Assembly: GCA_947644545.1 (NCBI GenBank)
Contig: CANRZW010000027.1
Coordinates: forward strand, 1 to 48,867
Origin: an uncultured Lachnospiraceae bacterium
GTDB taxonomy: Bacteria; Bacillota; Clostridia; Lachnospirales; Lachnospiraceae
DNA: 48,867 nt
Reading direction: 5' to 3'
The translations under genes and the position numbers were made by a program. The first letter of the stretch is position 1. The number at the start of each line of letters is the position of its first letter. This document shows positions 17,769 through 26,790 of this stretch, piece by piece. The notes under the pieces were generated by a model. It was not told the origin of the DNA. It did no database searches and saw only the letters and a program-made list of their open reading frames with translations.

Positions 17769-18710
17769 TCATAATAAACGTCCCTGGTATGCGGCGCGCT
17801 GTTTCATAGTATGATGTATGGTATTGAGCACGTTACGCTTGTTCAGGCTCCATAGAGGAGCGAGCAGCAGCGATCTGGAGCCGTCGCCTGTCAGCCGGTG
17901 AATGACGATGTTTGGATCCAGATGTTCCAGACAGGAAATGACCAGATCCGTATAAGACTCTTGCGACAAAGGCTGACAGAGACCCTGCTCGTAGAGCGCG
18001 GCCAGATCAGTGCCGCTGAGGATATGGAGCAGCTGGAGCTTTACGCCCCAGCTGCCGCTCTGATTCACATGGTCAATGGCAGCCAGCACATGTCCTTCCG
18101 TTTCGCCGGGCAGACCCAGGATCAGATGTGTGATCACCGGTATGTGTGCCTGGTGTAATTGTCTGACACAATTGTCATAAGTGGATAAAGGATATCCTCG
18201 CCTGATAAATTCAGCGGTTGCCTGGTGGATAGTCTGTAGTCCAAGTTCGACCCAGACAAACTTGTCAGGAAATTTTGCCCAGATATTGACCAATAGAGTC
18301 ACGATATCTTCCGTGATACAGTCTGGTCTGGTCGCAATAGAGATCCCTGCTACGTCAGGATTTTCCAGCGCCTGCGTATAAAGGGTGTCCAACAGTTCTG
18401 GAGAGCCATAAGTATTGGTATATGCCTGAAAGTAGATAATGTAGCGCTGCCCAATGCGCTTATGGGAAAACATGGCTATGCCGGCATTCAGCTGTTCTTT
18501 GACGGTGTGATGCTCTAAGAGCCTGACGGCATGTTCTCCGCTGCCGCCGGCGGAACAGAAGATGCAACCGTTACGGCCAAGCGTACCGTCCCGGTTAGGG
18601 CATGTAAAACCGGCATCCACAGCAATCTTGTATAATTTCTCACCGTAGGTATTTTTCAGGTAAGCATCCAGGGAATAATATGGTTTCCCGTGCCAATGTG
18701 CAGGGTTCAT
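17769..18710 (-). CDS. Radical SAM protein, YhcC/TIGR01212 family
   Basis: The 313-residue protein carries the family iron-sulfur motif CPNRDGTLGRNGCIFC near residue 35. Other TIGR01212 features are GYPLSTYDNCVRQLHQAH, HLILGLPGETEGH and the conserved end around LLAPLWSLNKRNVLNTI. The family resembles the catalytic core of Elp3-type radical SAM enzymes; the substrate is not firmly established. Its ATG overlaps the TGA of the malic enzyme gene by 4 bases, indicating translational coupling. Confidence 0.92.
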   Translation of the reverse strand: MNPAHWHGKPYYSLDAYLKNTYGEKLYKIAVDAGFTCPNRDGTLGRNGCIFCSAGGSGEHAVRLLEHHTVKEQLNAGIAMFSHKRIGQRYIIYFQAYTNTYGSPELLDTLYTQALENPDVAGISIATRPDCITEDIVTLLVNIWAKFPDKFVWVELGLQTIHQATAEFIRRGYPLSTYDNCVRQLHQAHIPVITHLILGLPGETEGHVLAAIDHVNQSGSWGVKLQLLHILSGTDLAALYEQGLCQPLSQESYTDLVISCLEHLDPNIVIHRLTGDGSRSLLLAPLWSLNKRNVLNTIHHTMKQRAAYQGRLL

Positions 18711-19873
18711 GATTGTTCCCGGGGCCTGATATGTGATTTTACCGCTTCGGCGACAACCTCTGCCACTTTGGGATCAAAAGCCTCGGGCATGATATTATCT
18801 TCCCGCAGTTTTGATTCCGGCACCAAACCGGCGATCGCCTCTGCGGCGGCCAGCTTCATCTCTTCCGTGATCTGCGCAGCGCGTCCCTCCAGGGCACCTT
18901 TAAAGATTCCCGGAAAGGCAACGACATTGTTGATCTGATTGGGGAAGTCGGAACGTCCTGTGCCGACGATCTTCGCACCGGCGGCTTTAGCGGCATCGGG
19001 CATGATCTCTGGTACCGGATTGGCCATCGCAAAAAGGATAGGGTCCGTATTCATGGCAGATACCATATCAGGTGTTACGATATTGGGAGCGGAGACACCC
19101 ACGAAGATGTCGGCGCCTTTCATGGCGTCGGCCAGGGAACCCGTTATATGATGCAGGTTAGTTACCTCGGCCATTTTCTGCTGCACCGGATTAAGACCGG
19201 CAGAGTCACTGCTGATGGCGCCGTCTTTATCACACAGGATAATATCAGGAAATCCATAACTTAACAGCAGCCGGGTAATCGCGATACCGGCGCTTCCGGC
19301 GCCGTTGACTACCACCTTACAGGTTTCCTTCTGACGGCCTGTGACTTTCAGAGCATTGATGATGCCTGCCAGTACGACGATGGCGGTGCCGTGTTGGTCG
19401 TCGTGGAAGACCGGGATATTCAGTATCGCTTTCAGCCGTTCTTCGATCTCAAAGCAGCGGGGGGCGCTGATGTCCTCCAGATTGATGCCGCCAAAGCCGG
19501 GAGCAAGATAGGTAACGGCTTTGATGATCTCCTCGGTATCCTGTGTATCCAGGCAGATCGGCACTGAGTTGACGCCGCCGAATTCCTTGAACAATACGGC
19601 TTTTCCTTCCATGACCGGCATGGCGGCATAGGGGCCGATATTGCCAAGTCCGAGGACGGCGCTCCCGTCGGATACGACCGCTACGGTGTTGGATTTCCAT
19701 GTATAAGTATAGGCAGCCTCCGGATCCTTCGCAATGACCTTACAGGGCTGTGCGACGCCCGGCGTATAAGCAAGGGCGAGATCCTCCCTTGTTCGGACCG
19801 GAGCCTTGGCAGTTGTCTCTAATTTCCCGTTCCATTTTTCATGCAGCGCTAATGCCTTCTCGTTTGTAGTCAT
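18707..19873 (-). CDS. NAD(P)-dependent malic enzyme
   Basis: The 388-residue enzyme is a short bacterial malic enzyme that decarboxylates malate to pyruvate while reducing NAD(P)+. Conserved stretches are LALAYTPGVAQPCK, GNIGPYAAMPVMEGKAVLFK, the metal-binding region EDISAPRCFEIE and FHDDQHGTA, and the nucleotide-binding loop VVNGAGSAGIAI. It lacks the C-terminal phosphotransacetylase domain of the long forms. It is the first gene of a three-gene minus-strand operon and is divergent from rho. A -10 box lies about 40 bp upstream. Confidence 0.95.
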   Translation of the reverse strand: MTTNEKALALHEKWNGKLETTAKAPVRTREDLALAYTPGVAQPCKVIAKDPEAAYTYTWKSNTVAVVSDGSAVLGLGNIGPYAAMPVMEGKAVLFKEFGGVNSVPICLDTQDTEEIIKAVTYLAPGFGGINLEDISAPRCFEIEERLKAILNIPVFHDDQHGTAIVVLAGIINALKVTGRQKETCKVVVNGAGSAGIAITRLLLSYGFPDIILCDKDGAISSDSAGLNPVQQKMAEVTNLHHITGSLADAMKGADIFVGVSAPNIVTPDMVSAMNTDPILFAMANPVPEIMPDAAKAAGAKIVGTGRSDFPNQINNVVAFPGIFKGALEGRAAQITEEMKLAAAEAIAGLVPESKLREDNIMPEAFDPKVAEVVAEAVKSHIRPREQS

Positions 19874-19911
19874 ACAGACACCTCATTCCTGTTCATTTTT
19901 GATCGTTCTAT

Positions 19912-19988
19912 ATTATACACTTTCGGTATAAATTTTTCTATCCAATCTTAAAAAAATACTTCCTATTTTGAAAAAGGTAGTGTATAAT
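19912..19988. promoter_or_regulatory. Divergent promoter region between malic enzyme and rho
   Basis: On the minus strand TATAAT (complement of 19912-19917) lies about 40 bp before the malic enzyme start. On the plus strand TATAAT (19983-19988) serves rho, with a weak -35 (TTCCTA) 17 nt upstream. Both -10 boxes are preceded by GTG, and the 65 bp between them is AT-rich. Confidence 0.5.
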
Positions 19989-20107
19989 GTGCAGTAACAA
20001 AGGCTTAAACTCATTTCGGGTGGCACATCAAGCTATAAATCCCCCAACGAAAGAACATGCACAGAAGAATGTCATAGAAACGATTTATGAAAATACAGGA
20101 GGAATGT

Positions 20108-21454
20108 ATGAGAGAAAAGTATGAATCGCTTGCGCTCGCTGATTTGAAAGCAGTCGCAAAAGCAAGAGGAATCAAAGGGACTTCAACCATGAAGAAGGCG
20201 GAGATCGTGACGCTGATGCTGGCAGAGGACGAGAAAGACAAGGCTGCTGGCAAGGAAGTGGCAGTGAAATCCGTAGTTCCTGCGAAGAAGGAGAGCGGTG
20301 AAGAGGAGAGATTCCCGGCTGAATTGGACAGCGGCATTACGGCCAGCGGCATTCTGGAAGTCATGAGCGACGGTTTTGGATTTATTCGTTGTGAGAATTA
20401 TCTGCCGGGTGAGAATGATGTTTATGTTGCGCCCAGCCAGATTCGGCGTTTTGGTCTGAAAACAGGTGATATTTTAGAGGGTAATACAAGGGTTAAGACG
20501 CAGAACGAGAAGTTCAGCGCGCTTTTATATGTGAAGTCCATTAACGGCTATCCGCCGGAGATTGCCATGCGCAGGCCGAGTTTCGAGGATCTGACGCCTA
20601 TATTCCCGAACGAGAGGCTGAAGCTGGAGACGCCGGGCGCTTCGGTTGCCATGCGTATTATGGACCTGATCAGTCCCGTAGGTAAGGGGCAGAGAGGTAT
20701 GATCGTATCGCCGCCCAAAGCAGGTAAGACTACCTTATTAAAGGCCGTGGCCAAATCCATTACGAGGACGACACCGGACGCGCACCTGATCATTCTGCTG
20801 ATTGATGAGCGGCCGGAGGAAGTGACGGATATCAAGGAGGCCATCGAAGGACCGAACGTGGAAGTGATCTATTCCACCTTCGACGAACTCCCGGAGCATC
20901 ATAAGAGGGTGTCAGAGATGGTGATCGAGCGTGCGAAGCGGCTTGTGGAGCACGGCAGAGACGTGGTAATCCTTTTGGACAGTATCACTCGTCTGACGAG
21001 GGCCTATAATCTGGTAGTTCCGCCCAGCGGACGCACGCTGTCAGGTGGTTTGGATCCGGCGGCATTACATATGCCGAAGCGTATCTTCGGAGCTGCCCGC
21101 AATATGAGAGAGGGCGGCAGTCTGACGATCCTCGCCACGGCGTTGGTTGAGACCGGCAGCAGAATGGATGATGTCATTTACGAGGAATTCAAGGGAACCG
21201 GTAACATGGAAATGATTCTGGACCGTAAGCTGTCGGAGAAAAGGGTATTTCCGGCCATTGATATTCCCAAGTCCAGCACCAGAAGAGAGGATCTGCTGCT
21301 GACTCCGGATGAGCTGGAGGTGATCAACATCATCCGTAAGGCATTGAACGGCATGAAGGCCGATGAGGCGGTGGAGAAGATTCTGGACATGTTTGCCAGA
21401 ACCAAGAATAACAATGAATTTGTGAATATGGTTAAGAAGATGAAGTTCCTGTAA
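20108..21454 (+). CDS. rho: Transcription termination factor Rho
   Basis: The 448-residue protein is the hexameric RNA helicase that ends transcription at Rho-dependent sites. It has an N-terminal SAP-like Rho_N domain (about 1-45), a short Lys/Glu-rich linker, a cold-shock-like RNA-binding domain ([14 protein letters not shown]), and an ATPase with Walker A PPKAGKT (202-208), the Q-loop region and the R-loop. ATG 20108 is preferred because AGGAGG precedes it; the in-frame ATG at 20087 lies upstream of that ribosome binding site. Two hairpins end the transcript. Confidence 0.97.
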   Translation: MREKYESLALADLKAVAKARGIKGTSTMKKAEIVTLMLAEDEKDKAAGKEVAVKSVVPAKKESGEEERFPAELDSGITASGILEVMSDGFGFIRCENYLPGENDVYVAPSQIRRFGLKTGDILEGNTRVKTQNEKFSALLYVKSINGYPPEIAMRRPSFEDLTPIFPNERLKLETPGASVAMRIMDLISPVGKGQRGMIVSPPKAGKTTLLKAVAKSITRTTPDAHLIILLIDERPEEVTDIKEAIEGPNVEVIYSTFDELPEHHKRVSEMVIERAKRLVEHGRDVVILLDSITRLTRAYNLVVPPSGRTLSGGLDPAALHMPKRIFGAARNMREGGSLTILATALVETGSRMDDVIYEEFKGTGNMEMILDRKLSEKRVFPAIDIPKSSTRREDLLLTPDELEVINIIRKALNGMKADEAVEKILDMFARTKNNNEFVNMVKKMKFL

Positions 21455-21560
21455 GGAATCATCTGGGATCGTAAGTTCACATAAGTTCATTTCTTGTAAC
21501 AGTTCAGCCCAGGTCTTTGCATTTACTGCAAAGGCCGTGAGAACGTATAAAGGTTGAGAA

Positions 21561-21650
21561 GAATCCGGCCTCTTTGCCGAAGGCAAACTTGGAATAGGCC
21601 GGATTCCGTAACTATGAAGTCGAAGGCTGAATAGTTACCATTTCTTTTTA
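21561..21650 (+). terminator. Two successive hairpins after rho
   Basis: GAATCCGGCCT (21561-21571) pairs with AGGCCGGATTC (21596-21606), with a nested TTTGCC-GAA-GGCAAA stem. A second stem, GTAACTAT (21608-21615) with ATAGTTAC (21631-21638), is followed by a T-rich run (CATTTCTTTTTATTTT). The second is the likely intrinsic terminator. Confidence 0.75.
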
Positions 21651-21667
21651 TTTTCATGTTAAAAGAC

Positions 21668-21696
21668 TTGCATCCCGGAAAATCCTGTGCTACAAT
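21668..21696 (+). promoter_or_regulatory. Promoter of rpmE
   Basis: TTGCAT (21668-21673), a 17-nt spacer and TACAAT (21691-21696) form a good SigA promoter after the rho terminator. It implies an untranslated leader of about 160 nt before the L31 gene, long for such a short gene and a possible site of control. Confidence 0.65.
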
Positions 21697-21863
21697 GTAG
21701 AGGCTGTCGGTATGTGACAGTATGGGATGAGAAATAATGACGGAGACGTCTGGGTTTAATGAGATTTTGAGAAGTGGGCATGAAGTTTTCACAGCGCCGC
21801 AGTACGGGCGGCCGGAAACAGGGGATCGTGCCTGTATGCAGAGAAAGGAGTATCGTTACTAAG

Positions 21864-22070
21864 ATGAAAGAAGGAATCCATCCTGAGTATTATCAGGCAA
21901 CAGTAACATGTAACTGTGGCAACACATTTGTGACAGGTTCGACCAAACCTGAGATTCATGTGGAAGTTTGTTCCAAGTGCCATTCATTCTACACAGGTCA
22001 GCAGAAGGCTGCACAGGCTCGTGGCCGTATTGATAAGTTCAATAAGAAATATGGTGTGGCAAGCAAATAA
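21864..22070 (+). CDS. rpmE: 50S ribosomal protein L31 (zinc-binding form)
   Basis: The 68-residue protein starts [19 protein letters not shown] and has the zinc-binding cysteines CNC and CSKC of the C+ L31 form. It is a surface component of the large ribosomal subunit, bridging to the small one. The family start at MKEGIHPEY is favoured over an in-frame upstream start at 21774. AAAGGAG lies about 13 nt before this ATG, a rather long spacing. A terminator follows directly. Confidence 0.95.
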   Translation: MKEGIHPEYYQATVTCNCGNTFVTGSTKPEIHVEVCSKCHSFYTGQQKAAQARGRIDKFNKKYGVASK

Positions 22071-22082
22071 GTTTTGGAAAGG

Positions 22083-22112
22083 AAGGGTGAGGTGCTGATC
22101 TCACCCTTTTCT
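22083..22112 (+). terminator. Intrinsic terminator after rpmE
   Basis: AAGGGTGAG (22083-22091), an 8-nt loop and CTCACCCTT (22100-22108) form a perfect 9-bp stem, followed by TTCTAT. Confidence 0.75.
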
Positions 22113-22115
22113 ATA

Positions 22116-22168
22116 GTAAACCCTCATCTCAGCCTTGCTGATGCCGCCATGAAGGAAAGAGGGTTTAC
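22116..22168 (+). promoter_or_regulatory. Inverted repeat in the leader of the DUF1385 gene
   Basis: GTAAACCCTC (22116-22125) is perfectly complementary to GAGGGTTTAC (22159-22168). The 33-nt loop includes CTCAGCC. It lies between the rpmE terminator and the DUF1385 gene and has no T tract, so a leader structure or operator is more likely than a terminator. Confidence 0.45.
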
Positions 22169-22240
22169 CAGGGGTTCCGGCGGATGCGCAGAAAACAGGT
22201 GCGGAAGATTACAGGCAATCAAACAAGAGGATGATATAGA

Positions 22241-23422
22241 ATGAGCAGGAAAAAACAGATGCAGTATTCCGGGATCGGTGGACAGGCCGTGCTGGAAGGC
22301 ATTATGATGAAAAATAAAGAGCAGTATGCGGTAGCAGTCAGGAAACCGGACGGGGAAATTGAAATAGAGATCGAGCATTATCTGGGGATCCTTCATGAGA
22401 GTAAACTTAAGAACATTCCTTTTATCAGAGGGGTGTTTCAGTTTCTGGATTCCATGATCCTTGGCATGAGAAGCCTGAACTATTCAGCATCTTTTTACGA
22501 GGATGCGGATGCTGAGGAAACCATGACGGATAAGGCAATGCGCAGATTGTTTAAGGACAGGGCGGAACAGGTGCTGAGTGTTATCGTGATGCTGTTTTCC
22601 TTTGCGCTGGCGATAGGAATCTTCATGGTTCTTCCTTATTTTATAACTTCCCGTTTTTCGGAATATATCAGAAGCGATTCTTTTATGGCGATCATAGAAG
22701 GTGTGATCAGGATCGCGATTTTTGTACTGTATGTGGTCGGCATCTCTTTGATGAAAGATATACGGCGCCTCTATATGTATCATGGGGCGGAACACAAATG
22801 TATTAACTGTATTGAGAAGGGACGTCCGTTGACGGTCAGGAACGTTATGCGCAGTTCCAAACAGCACAGGAGATGTGGGACGAGCTTTATGTTGTTCGTT
22901 ATGCTGGTCAGTGTGGTGCTGTTCTTTTTTATCCGGGTGGAGAATCCGGTATACCGTGTATTGATCAGGATCGCGCTGATTCCCGTGATTGCGGGTATTT
23001 CTTATGAGATCATACGTCTGGCAGGCAGGAGTAACAATATCTTGGTCAGGATTATTTCCGTGCCGGGCTTATGGCTGCAGCGGCTGACGACCAAAGAACC
23101 GGATGAGAGTATGGTAGAAGTTGCAATCGCAGCGGTGGAAGCAGTTTTTGACTGGAAAAATTATCTGTATGAAGCGTTTGGATATGAGATAGATGAATCC
23201 TGGCTGCGGGATGAAGAACCATCAGAGGAGGAAGAGAATTCAGAAGATGAGGAATCAGAGGAAGAAGCATTAGAAGTTACGGTAGAAGAGAAAAGATTAG
23301 AAGAGAAAAGATTAGAAGAAGAAAGAGCAGAAAAAGAAAGAGTGGAAGAAGATTCATCGAAGAAAGATGAGTCTTTGGAGAAGGAAGAAGCGGCGGAGGG
23401 AAAGAGAGACACCAAAGGATGA
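22241..23422 (+). CDS. DUF1385 family membrane protein (YqhQ-like)
   Basis: The 393-residue protein has the DUF1385 signature GGQAVLEGIMMKN at its N-terminus and the downstream motif YMYHGAEHKCINCIEKG. Hydrophobic segments lie at about 108-130, 145-165, 210-230 and 235-255. The function is unknown, but the gene is conserved next to prmC and prfA in many Firmicutes. The last 80 residues are an acidic/basic low-complexity tail with a 5-residue repeat (RLEEK, RLEEE, RAEKE, RVEED) encoded by 15-bp units. It ends 13 bp before the likely prmC start. Confidence 0.9.
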   Translation: MSRKKQMQYSGIGGQAVLEGIMMKNKEQYAVAVRKPDGEIEIEIEHYLGILHESKLKNIPFIRGVFQFLDSMILGMRSLNYSASFYEDADAEETMTDKAMRRLFKDRAEQVLSVIVMLFSFALAIGIFMVLPYFITSRFSEYIRSDSFMAIIEGVIRIAIFVLYVVGISLMKDIRRLYMYHGAEHKCINCIEKGRPLTVRNVMRSSKQHRRCGTSFMLFVMLVSVVLFFFIRVENPVYRVLIRIALIPVIAGISYEIIRLAGRSNNILVRIISVPGLWLQRLTTKEPDESMVEVAIAAVEAVFDWKNYLYEAFGYEIDESWLRDEEPSEEEENSEDEESEEEALEVTVEEKRLEEKRLEEERAEKERVEEDSSKKDESLEKEEAAEGKRDTKG

Positions 23423-23435
23423 CGGTGTGATCGGC

Positions 23436-24314
23436 ATGGATGTGAACAAATGGACTTATGAAAATTTATACGGCTGGGGCAGGGAACAGCTGCTGTCTGC
23501 GGCGGTTCCTGATGCGGGAGTGGATGCGAGGCTGCTGTTGGAGTGGTGCTGCAAAACGGACCGCAATACGTTGTTAGCGCATGGAGAGCGTGAGATCTCG
23601 GCCAAGGAAGAATTGGAATACCAGCAGGCAGTCGCCCGCAGAATGGATCGAGTTCCCCTGCAGTATATTGTCGGGGAGCAGGAGTTTATGGGATTGACTT
23701 TTGAAGTCAATAAAGACGTACTCATTCCCAGACAGGATACGGAAGTTCTGGTGGAAGAAGTCCTGCGGGAGCTGCACGACGGTATGCATGTTCTGGACCT
23801 ATGCACCGGCTCGGGATGTATTCTGTTAAGTCTGCTGCATTATTCCAATGACTGTACGGGCGTCGGAGCGGATATCTCACCGGAAGCCTTACAGACGGCT
23901 CGCAGGAATGCCGGGCGCATTCTGCAGAAGAGTGCGGAAGAGAAGGAGCCGCAGGCGGTGTTTAGGATGAGCGATCTTTTTCTGGGCATACCGGCGGAAG
24001 AGAAATTCGACATTATCGTGTCGAATCCGCCTTATATCAGAACTGATGTCATAGATACACTGATGCCGGAGGTGAAGGACTATGAGCCGTTGTCAGCATT
24101 GGACGGCAGAGAGGACGGCCTGTTTTTTCTACAAAAGATCGTGTCACAGGCCGGAGAATGGCTGTACGGCGGCGGGATGCTTTATCTGGAGATCGGATAT
24201 GACCAGGGGGAAGCGGTACGCCGGCTGATGGAGGCCGAAGGGTATGATCAGGTAGAGATCCTCAAAGACTATGCGGGAAACGACAGAGTGGCCAAAGGCG
24301 TAAAGCGGATATGA
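23436..24314 (+). CDS. prmC: Peptide chain release factor N5-glutamine methyltransferase PrmC
   Basis: The 292-residue enzyme methylates the Gln of the GGQ motif in release factors with S-adenosylmethionine. It has an N-terminal helical domain, the SAM motif VLDLCTGSGCILL, and the catalytic NPPY (197-200) that binds the glutamine. ATG 23436 matches the usual family start and avoids overlap with the DUF1385 gene, but its ribosome binding site is weak, so an upstream start cannot be excluded. It is directly followed by its substrate gene prfA. Confidence 0.94.
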   Translation: MDVNKWTYENLYGWGREQLLSAAVPDAGVDARLLLEWCCKTDRNTLLAHGEREISAKEELEYQQAVARRMDRVPLQYIVGEQEFMGLTFEVNKDVLIPRQDTEVLVEEVLRELHDGMHVLDLCTGSGCILLSLLHYSNDCTGVGADISPEALQTARRNAGRILQKSAEEKEPQAVFRMSDLFLGIPAEEKFDIIVSNPPYIRTDVIDTLMPEVKDYEPLSALDGREDGLFFLQKIVSQAGEWLYGGGMLYLEIGYDQGEAVRRLMEAEGYDQVEILKDYAGNDRVAKGVKRI

Positions 24315-24326
24315 TTGGAGGGTATT

Positions 24327-25403
24327 ATGTTTGATAAATTAGACGATCTTTTGAGAAAATTTGAAGAGATCATGAACGAATTGAGTGAACCGGATGTGGC
24401 TGGCAATCAGGAGCGGTTTCGCGCTCTGATGAAGGAGCAGAGTAATCTGACGCCGATTGTGAATGCCTATAAGGAATATAAGAAATGCGGTCAGGATATC
24501 GAGGATTCCCTTTCCATGCTGGAAAGCGAGTCCGATGACGAGATGCGGGAAATGCTCAAGGAAGAGCTTTCGGCATCAAAGAAACGGGTCGAGGAACTGG
24601 AACAGGAATTGAAGATTCTGCTCCTGCCCAAGGATCCTAATGACGAGAAGAATGTTATCGTAGAGATCCGCGCCGGAGCCGGCGGAGACGAGGCGGCATT
24701 GTTTGCGGCGGAGATCTATCGGATGTATGTCCATTATGCCGAGAGCAGGCGATGGAAAGTGGAAACGATGGAAGTGGAAGAGATCGGGATCGGCGGTATG
24801 AAGAGCGTGACGTTCATGGTAACGGGACAGGGCGCTTATTCCGTGATGAAGTATGAGAGTGGTGTGCACCGTGTGCAGCGTGTGCCGGAGACCGAATCGG
24901 GAGGCAGGATTCATACGTCAACGATCAGTGTGGCGGTAATGCCGGAGGTGGATGACGATATCGACATCGTCATTGAAGATAAGGACGTGCGGATCGATGT
25001 GATGAGGGCTTCCGGTAACGGCGGACAGTGTGTCAATACGACGGATTCGGCGGTTCGTCTGACCCATTATCCTACGGGTATCGTGGTATACAGCCAGACC
25101 GAGAAATCTCAGATTCAGAATAAGGCCAAAGCGTTTGCACTCCTGAAAGCAAAGCTCTACGATATCGAGCAGCAGCAAAGGCATGATGCGGAAGCAGAGA
25201 TGCGCAGGAGCCAGATCGGAACAGGGGACCGCTCCGAGAAGATCAGGACCTATAATTTCCCGCAGGGGCGCGTGACGGATCATCGGATCAACCTGACGCT
25301 CTATAAGCTGGACAGAGTAATGAACGGAGAGATTCAGGAGATCATAGACGCCTGTATCGCCGCCGACCAGGCAGCAAAGCTGTTAAAGATGGGTGAAGCT
25401 TGA
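24327..25403 (+). CDS. prfA: Peptide chain release factor 1
   Basis: The 358-residue RF1 terminates translation at UAA and UAG. It shows the stop-codon recognition region [15 protein letters not shown], with PET in place of the PxT tripeptide of other RF1 proteins, and the catalytic GGQ at 232-234. ATG 24327, after TTGGAGGG, fits the family start [15 protein letters not shown] better than the upstream TTG at 24315. Its methylase gene prmC ends 12 bp upstream, an arrangement conserved across bacteria. Confidence 0.97.
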   Translation: MFDKLDDLLRKFEEIMNELSEPDVAGNQERFRALMKEQSNLTPIVNAYKEYKKCGQDIEDSLSMLESESDDEMREMLKEELSASKKRVEELEQELKILLLPKDPNDEKNVIVEIRAGAGGDEAALFAAEIYRMYVHYAESRRWKVETMEVEEIGIGGMKSVTFMVTGQGAYSVMKYESGVHRVQRVPETESGGRIHTSTISVAVMPEVDDDIDIVIEDKDVRIDVMRASGNGGQCVNTTDSAVRLTHYPTGIVVYSQTEKSQIQNKAKAFALLKAKLYDIEQQQRHDAEAEMRRSQIGTGDRSEKIRTYNFPQGRVTDHRINLTLYKLDRVMNGEIQEIIDACIAADQAAKLLKMGEA

Positions 25404-25446
25404 AATGCCTGATCGGCTGATTAAGGCAGCTTGTTAATCCCTTTTT

Positions 25447-25471
25447 GGGCCGGCTCCTGATCAGCCGGCCC
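25447..25471. terminator. GC-rich hairpin after prfA
   Basis: GGGCCGGCT (25447-25455) pairs with AGCCGGCCC (25463-25471) around a 7-nt loop. The CTTTTT run lies before the stem, not after it, so it fits poorly as a plus-strand intrinsic terminator. It may act as a barrier or leader structure. Confidence 0.45.
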
Positions 25472-25500
25472 GGAGAAAAAGCAGAAGGAGAGCATGGCAT

Positions 25501-26079
25501 ATGGAAAATCCGGACCAGAGGATCAGATGCGCGTGGGCGAATCCGAAGAATGCACTGTACATAAAATATCATGATGAAGAATGGGGACAGCCGGTGTTTG
25601 ATGATCACCGGCTGTTTGAGATGCTGATCCTGGAATCCTTTCAGGCCGGTCTGTCATGGGAGTGCGTATTGAATAAGCGGGAGGCGTTCCGGCGCGCTTT
25701 TGACGAATTTGACTTGGAGAAAGTCTGCGCTTATGACGAGGAAAAGGTGGAGGCGTTGAAACAGGATGCAGGTATTATCCGAAACCGGCGGAAGATAACG
25801 GCGGCAGTTGATAACGCGCGTATTTTTAAAAGTATTGCGGCCGAGTATGGAAGTTTTGCGGATTACCTGTGGGGCTATACGGACAGACAGGTGATCTACG
25901 AAAATGATAAGACAAGCTCTGCATTGTCGGACAGGATCTCAAAGGATCTTAAGAAGCGGGGAATGCGGTTTGTGGGTACCACGATCATCTATGCGTATCT
26001 GCAGGCGGTCGGTATTGTCAATTCTCATGAAGATGACTGTTATTTATTTCAGGATAAGCAGGAACGAGACGAAAGATAG
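25501..26079 (+). CDS. tag: DNA-3-methyladenine glycosylase I
   Basis: The 192-residue enzyme removes 3-methyladenine from alkylated DNA in base excision repair. It carries the TagI signature IRCAWANPKNALYIKYHDEEWG, the EMLILESFQAGLSW helix, and the C-terminal zinc ligands in NSHEDDC that complete the site with the N-terminal Cys and His. The length is typical. It is followed by nth after about 75 bp, so two base-excision glycosylase genes are adjacent. Confidence 0.95.
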   Translation: MENPDQRIRCAWANPKNALYIKYHDEEWGQPVFDDHRLFEMLILESFQAGLSWECVLNKREAFRRAFDEFDLEKVCAYDEEKVEALKQDAGIIRNRRKITAAVDNARIFKSIAAEYGSFADYLWGYTDRQVIYENDKTSSALSDRISKDLKKRGMRFVGTTIIYAYLQAVGIVNSHEDDCYLFQDKQERDER

Positions 26080-26153
26080 GAGAATCCGCCCAAAGTACGA
26101 AGATTATATACAGTGAGCGTGGATTTTCGGGCAGATGGGGGTATGGAGGGAAG

Positions 26154-26786
26154 ATGAAGAAGAAAGAACTGGCGCTGGCCGTGATCGAGCGGTTGAAGAA
26201 GGAATATCCGGATGCAGAATGCTCCCTGGACTATGATGAGGCCTGGAAGCTGCTAGTCAGTGTTCGTCTGGCGGCACAGTGTACGGACGCAAGGGTCAAT
26301 ATCGTGGTGGAGAAATTATATGAGCGATACCCCGATGTGGCATCGCTGGCGGCAGCGCCGGTGGAAGAGATTGAGAAGATCGTACATCCTTGCGGATTGG
26401 GCAATAGCAAGGCGAGAGATATCAGCGCCTGTATGAAAATGCTGCAGGAAGAGCATGACGGCAGAGTGCCGGATGACTTCGATGCGCTGTTGAAGCTGCC
26501 GGGTGTAGGCAGAAAGAGTGCGAACCTTATTATGGGAGATGTATTCGGGAAACCGGCCATTGTAACGGATACCCACTGCATCAGACTGTGTAACCGGATC
26601 GGTTTGGTGGACGGTGTGAAGGAACCTAAGAAGGTCGAGATGGCACTGTGGAAGATTATTCCGCCGGAAGAAGGCAGTGATTTCTGTCATCGCCTGGTGT
26701 GGCATGGCAGAGAAGTATGTACGGCGAGGACCAGGCCGTATTGTGATAAATGCTGCCTGCAGGATCTTTGTGCGAAGAAATTGTAG
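26154..26786 (+). CDS. nth: Endonuclease III
   Basis: The 210-residue base-excision enzyme removes oxidised pyrimidines and cleaves abasic sites. The helix-hairpin-helix LPGVGRKSANLIMGD contains the catalytic Lys121, and Asp139 follows in VTDTHC. The 4Fe-4S loop is C-x7-C-x2-C-x5-C near the C-terminus, one residue longer in the first gap than in E. coli Nth (x6). The gene ends 4 bp from the convergent AraC gene with no clear terminator between. Confidence 0.95.
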   Translation: MKKKELALAVIERLKKEYPDAECSLDYDEAWKLLVSVRLAAQCTDARVNIVVEKLYERYPDVASLAAAPVEEIEKIVHPCGLGNSKARDISACMKMLQEEHDGRVPDDFDALLKLPGVGRKSANLIMGDVFGKPAIVTDTHCIRLCNRIGLVDGVKEPKKVEMALWKIIPPEEGSDFCHRLVWHGREVCTARTRPYCDKCCLQDLCAKKL

Positions 26787-26790
26787 GGCG

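Noticed and set aside
21697..21863. Riboswitch or L31 autoregulatory element in the rpmE leader
   Set aside because: The leader is long, but no known riboswitch core or convincing conserved fold could be recognised by eye.
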